Assembly: GCA_905183005.1 (NCBI GenBank)
Contig: CAJJDO010000164.1
Span: 163,242-227,241, forward strand
Reading direction: 5' to 3'
Length of the DNA: 64,000 bases
From: Paramecium pentaurelia
Lineage: Eukaryota > Ciliophora > Oligohymenophorea > Peniculida > Parameciidae
Shown: one piece after another, positions 59,901 to 64,000 of the stretch
Position numbering within the stretch: position 1 is the stretch's first letter
Layout: the number at the start of each line of letters is the position of its first letter
Program-made: the position numbers and the translations under genes
The notes under the pieces: generated by a model
What the model was told of the DNA's origin: nothing
The model's database searches: none
Seen by the model: the letters and a program-made list of their open reading frames with translations, nothing else

Positions 59901-62631
59901 TTTAAGAAGCATTAGATTATTATGATTTAGCTATTTATAAAAATCCAGATGACGCAGACTATTTCAAATGCAAAGGTAATAATATTTATCTACAATTTTT
60001 ATAGCTATCGCTTTAGATAGTTTGAATAGATATTAAGAAGCATTGTTCTTTTATGATTAAGCTATTTAGAAAAACCCAGAAGAAGCGGAATTTTATTTTG
60101 AAAAAGGTATATATATATATACATAAATTTATTTTAGCTAATACATTAAATTCAATGAATAGATATGAAGAAGCATTACTATATTATGATCTAGCTATTT
60201 AAAGAAACTCAAAAGATTCTCAATATTATATATGCAAAGGTCTATATAAAACTCTATACTAATAGCAAATAATTTATATGATATGAATAGATATCATAAA
60301 GCTTAGGAATAATATGAATTAGCAATCAAGATTAACCCAGAAGATGCAAATATTTATAAATGCAAAGGCAATATACATCAATTTTTAAATTAATAGCAAA
60401 TAACTTATATAATATGAATAGATATGAAGAAGCATTGGAATAATATGACTTAGCCATTTAGAAAAACTCTGAAGATGCAGATTATTATAAATGCAAAGGT
60501 TGAAATTATTTTCTAAACTTGATAGCGAATAATTTACATAAAATGTTTCGATTTAAAGAAGCATTGGAATCTTACGATTTAGCTATTTAGAAAAATCCAG
60601 ATGATGCAGAATTTTATTATGAAAAAGGTATGGCTTTTTATTTAGCTATAATATTAGCAAATACTTTAGATGAAATGAATAGATTAGAAGAAGCATTGGA
60701 TAATTATGATTTAGCCATTTAGAAAAACCCAGAATAAGCAGATTATTTCAAATGTAAAGGTACCAATAGTAATAATTGTTATAGCTATCATTTTAGATAA
60801 AATGAAGAGATTTTAAGAAGCATTAGACTATTATGATTTAGCGATTAAGAAAGATCCAGATGATGCAGAATTTTATTATGAAAAAGGTATGGCTTTGTAT
60901 TTAGCTATAATATTAGCAAATACTTTAGATGAAATGAATAGATTAGAAGAAGCATTGGATAATTATGATTTAGCCATTTAGAAAAACCCAGAATAAGCAG
61001 ATTATTTCAAATGTAAAGGTACCAATAGTAATCCATAATTGTTAAAGCTATCATTTTAGATAAAATGAAGAGATTTTAAGAAGCATTAGACTATTATGAT
61101 TTAGCTATTAAGAAAGATCCAGATGATGCAGAATTTTATTATGAAAAAGGTATGGCTTTGTATTTAGCTATAATATTAGCAAATACTTTAGATGAAATGA
61201 ATAGATTAGAAGAAGCATTGGATAATTATGATTTAGCCATTTAGAAAAACCCAGAATAAGCAGATTATTTCAAATGTAAAGGTACCAATAGTAATCCATA
61301 ATTGTTATAGCTATCATTTTAGATAAAATGAAGAGATTTTAAGAAGCATTAGACTATTATGATTTAGCGATTAAGAAAGATCCAGATGATGCAGAATTTT
61401 ATTATGAAAAAGGTATGGCTTTGTATTTAGCTATAATATTAGCAAATACTTTAGATGAAATGAATAGATTAGAAGAAGCATTGGATAATTATGATTTAGC
61501 CATTTAGAAAAACCCAGAATAAGCAGATTATTTCAAATGTAAAGGTACCAATAGTAATCCATAATTGTTATAGCTATCATTTTAGATAAAATGAAGAGAT
61601 TTTAAGAAGCATTAGACTATTATGATTTAGCGATTAAGAAAGATCCAGATGATGCAGAATTTTATTATGAAAAAGGTATGGCTTTGTATTTAGCTATAAT
61701 ATTAGCAAATACTTTAGATGAAATGAATAGATTAGAAGAAGCATTGGATAATTATGATTTAGCCATTTAGAAAAACCCAGAATAAGCAGATTATTTCAAA
61801 TGTAAAGGTACCAATAGTAATCCATAATTGTTATAGCTATCATTTTAGATAAAATGAAGAGATTTTAAGAAGCATTAGACTATTATGATTTAGCGATTAA
61901 GAAAGATCCAGATGATGCAGAATTTTATTATGAAAAAGGTATGGCTTTGTATTTAGCTATAATATTAGCAAATACTTTAGATGAAATGAATAGATTAGAA
62001 GAAGCATTGGATAATTATGATTTAGCCATTTAGAAAAACCCAGAATAAGCAGATTATTTCAAATGTAAAGGTACCAATAGTAATCCATAATTGTTAAAGC
62101 TATCATTTTAGATAAAATGAAGAGATTTTAAGAAGCATTAGACTATTATGATTTAGCTATTAAGATAAATCCAGATGACCCAGACTATTTTAAATCCAAA
62201 GGTAAAAATTCAAATCTACAATTTTTATAGCTACTACTTTAGAGAATTTGAATAGATATTAAGAAGCGTTGGATAATTATGAGTTAGCCATTTAGAAAAA
62301 CCCAGAAAAAGGAGATCATTTCAAATGTAACAGTAAATTAAATAAAATTGTTTACATAGCAATAACTAAATTTCAGAAATCATATAATATTAAAAAAATG
62401 AATAGCTAATAAGATGATTTCGATAGAAATACATTTCTTCAATATCAATCATCAATAAAAAATATGTACGATCAAATGGCTTCATCAAATCCAAAGATTA
62501 TAAATAGCCTTAAAAAATCTGCCAAAAGTAGAATATATCACACTCATATAATAGGAAAGATTGTAAAAAAAATGAATAGATATTTAAGAAGCATTGGAAA
62601 ATTAAGATATTCATTCCATAAAATAATTTGA
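53941..62631 (+). CDS. Giant TPR protein; one intron per repeat unit
   Basis: After about 130 basic residues (IKMMQLSANDLNQKIGVGDY, KKFIRIQGENKIYKVIHNKF) the gene carries roughly 60 tandem 34-residue TPR units, e.g. NRYEEALENYNLAIQKNPEN then AEYYNGKAITLKQM, with the canonical A8, G/Y, Y11, A20, P32 positions. Each unit contains a 25-30-nt intron in the same place and phase (after the G of the Lys-Gly/Ala codon), so the genomic repeat is exon plus intron. Introns removed, the frame continues across the array; read without splicing every unit meets a TGA. The first block (54503-55672) is almost perfectly homogeneous; the second is organised in 263-, 915- and 1178-nt repeats. TPRs form superhelical protein-binding surfaces. 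The C-terminus (NTFLQYQSSIKNMYDQMASS) is non-repetitive. Start ATG uncertain (53999 also possible). Confidence 0.78.
54503..55672 (+). repeat. 130-nt exon-intron tandem repeat
   Basis: Intron donors (GTAAAATAG...) recur at 54503, 54633, 54763, 54893, 55023, 55153, 55283, 55413 and 55543, exactly 130 nt apart: 102 coding plus 28 intronic bases. Units from 54633 to 55282 are virtually identical in both exon and intron, implying very recent duplication or conversion. Diverged versions continue to about 56830. Confidence 0.95.
56867..60886 (+). repeat. Higher-order TPR repeats of 915 and 1178 nt
   Basis: The unit starting CTAATACATTAAATTC occurs at 56867, 57782, 58960 and 60138. The spacing is 915, 1178 and 1178 nt; the longer period differs by one 263-nt dimer. 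Copies are nearly identical, including their introns and the GC-AG intron. Confidence 0.93.
57097..57125 (+). other. GC-AG intron (first of four copies)
   Basis: At the position where every other TPR unit has a GT-AG intron, this unit has GCAATATACATC...TTAATAG (29 nt). Removing it restores the TPR frame; keeping it leads to TGA. Copies lie at 58012-58040, 59190-59218 and 60368-60396. Confidence 0.75.
60887..62201 (+). repeat. 263-nt TPR dimer repeated five times
   Basis: Introns beginning GTATGGCTTTGTATTTAG start at 60887, 61150, 61413, 61676 and 61939, exactly 263 nt apart. Each dimer encodes two TPR units (204 nt) and two introns (59 nt). Confidence 0.95.
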
Positions 62632-63843
62632 CATCATAAATTATTATTAGTAATCATTAATTAACTATTTATTGATAATTTATTAATTCTTTAATTGTTT
62701 AATATTTTAGAATGGTTTGCCCTATTTATATCTAACAGCTCAAAGTCCTTTCTTCCAAAGACTAGTTTACAGAAAAATTAATATTTTTGTTGTTTTGTTT
62801 GAATTTGTTGTTTTGAGCTTTGTTTTATTTATTATTTCTTTATTAGAAATAAAGCAAGAACACAAAAATCAAATGTAGAAAAAAAATAAATTTATCAGAT
62901 GATCTAGTGATTAATGGAAATATAAAGAGATTCGATTCAACTGTTTACAGAATATAGTCAGAATTGAATATATAAGATTTAGCAGACCTAGCAACTTATA
63001 TTGTTTATAGTTAGAAATATTACTTTGTTGGTGGTAGAATTAAAATTAATTGATATTCTTAATGCTTAATAAATCCATTAATTTTACAAAAATATTAATT
63101 ACTAATTAGAATATCTCTAATTTTTATATAATTATTACTCTCAACATAGTTTATGGAACAAATTGTTTTTAATTTATCAAACATATTCAAAGTTATTTGA
63201 AGTATTTATTTTAGCAATTACAATTCAATTATTTCTTCAGAAAACCCTAACCTATTTATTTTATATATATCTAATTTTCAACCTCTTTGATTTATTTAAG
63301 CTTTATTAATAGAGAAAACATATTCGCGTTCAAATTGATTATTTCGAAAAATAGTCTTTGTAATGGTTTTTCGTTTTTTAATTAATTATCCAAACATTTC
63401 TAAAATTTTGAACGTTCATAACAAATTAATGGATTTGGTTCCTTTCAAATTTTATGAAAATACCCACTTATCTAGAGGGTGATTGCCCAATTGTTCTTGC
63501 CTTTTTTTTTAATGTTTTTTAATTTCCAATGTTGCAATTTATCTTATACTGTTTTCAGTTGGGGGTATGAATGATTCGAAAAAGTTTAATCTACTGAAAA
63601 GGTGATTTTTTGCTACCTGATTCTAGACTAATTAGAGATTTGAGGAGAAAAGAGATTTGAGTGGTAAATTTGGATGAAATGAATTCGCATTATTTGCTAA
63701 TTTTTTTGATTTTAAATAATTTTTTATAACTTTAATTTAATGAAATCTTTTATTTCGATTATAAAATCTTATGTTTTAATGAAATATCTTTCTTTCTATT
63801 TTAAAGAAAAATTGCTATCGAATTTTCTTTGAAACCATACAAT
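62632..63843. other. Intergenic, nothing recognised
   Basis: About 1.2 kb of AT-rich DNA after the TPR gene. Some plus-strand stretches near 62870-63060 lack TGA and look weakly coding, but I could not build a gene. No terminal repeat or telomere is seen. Confidence 0.4.
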
Positions 63844-64000
63844 AATGGCCCTAAAATTGAAAAAAATTCAAAAGACAAGGAACACATCATTCTTAAGGAA
63901 ATAACAATAAAAATTTGAAGGTCAAGGAAAATTAAGTGAAGATGCAGTTTAGATAAAATTTAGGAGTTGATGGAAAAAAAATACCTCTACTCTCCCAAGT
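63844..64000 (+). CDS. Possible start of a gene running off the window
   Basis: An ATG opens MALKLKKIQKTRNTSFLRKQ then QQKFEGQGKLSEDAVQIKF, a basic N-terminus that looks coding. A TGA follows about 42 codons in, possibly inside an intron or frame change that cannot be resolved before the window ends. I do not recognise it. Confidence 0.3.

Noticed and set aside
54503..62201. CRISPR-like or satellite array
   Set aside because: The regular spacing comes from TPR exon-intron units with a coding phase; there are no unique spacers.
1..64000. tRNA genes, rRNA genes and telomeric repeats
   Set aside because: I looked for T-loop-like GGTTCRANNC stretches and for C4A2/C3A3-type telomere repeats and saw none; a tRNA scan would be needed to be certain.

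Overview
The window reads as ciliate macronuclear-type DNA, most likely from Paramecium or a close relative. TAA and TAG occur freely inside otherwise well-conserved proteins where glutamine is expected, and only TGA ends genes. Introns are 19-38 nt GT...AG elements (one repeated GC...AG class), base composition is very AT-rich, and genic stretches are tightly packed (11-200 nt between genes). A standard-code ORF caller shreds these genes, so coordinates here come from reading with TGA as the only stop and splicing the tiny introns by hand. For most genes the spliced length is an exact multiple of three, which supports the models. I saw no tRNA, rRNA, telomere repeat or CRISPR.

Layout. 1-7.1 kb is gene-poor and AT-rich, with an acid-ceramidase/NAAA-like amidase and two members of a small helix-turn-helix (HTH) family. 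7.1-14 kb holds a polyQ MYB factor, a 985-aa DUF1765-like protein with an N-myristoylation-type start, a third HTH gene and an RBBP4/MSI1-type WD40 protein. 14-37 kb is dense: axonemal genes (CFAP77-like, CFAP210-like, RSPH9), an ABHD17-type hydrolase, an HP1-like chromo plus chromo-shadow protein, a cyclic-nucleotide-binding-like protein, a Fab1/PIKfyve lipid kinase head-to-head with a DENN protein, an armadillo/importin-alpha-like protein, a long MORN-repeat protein and an Alba protein with an RDN tail. 37-39 kb is looser, with a fourth HTH gene. 39-51 kb holds a double carbonic-anhydrase-like protein that has lost its zinc ligands, a large single-exon type I membrane protein, a WD40 protein and a decayed multi-membrane gene end. 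51-64 kb holds a secreted Asn/Ser/Gln-rich protein ending in a cystatin domain, then an 8.7-kb TPR gene of about 60 repeats in which every repeat unit carries its own intron.

Working together. Three genes (CFAP77-like, CFAP210-like, RSPH9) encode parts of the 9+2 axoneme. Fab1 and the DENN protein share a 30-nt divergent spacer and both belong to endosomal membrane traffic. The HP1-like, RBBP4-like, MYB and Alba genes are chromatin or nucleic-acid binders. The most unusual items are the four-member HTH mini-gene family with a conserved intron position, the exon-intron tandem array with nested 130/263/915/1178-nt periods and repeated GC-AG introns, the inactive tandem carbonic anhydrase and the cystatin fused to a glycosylation-rich region.
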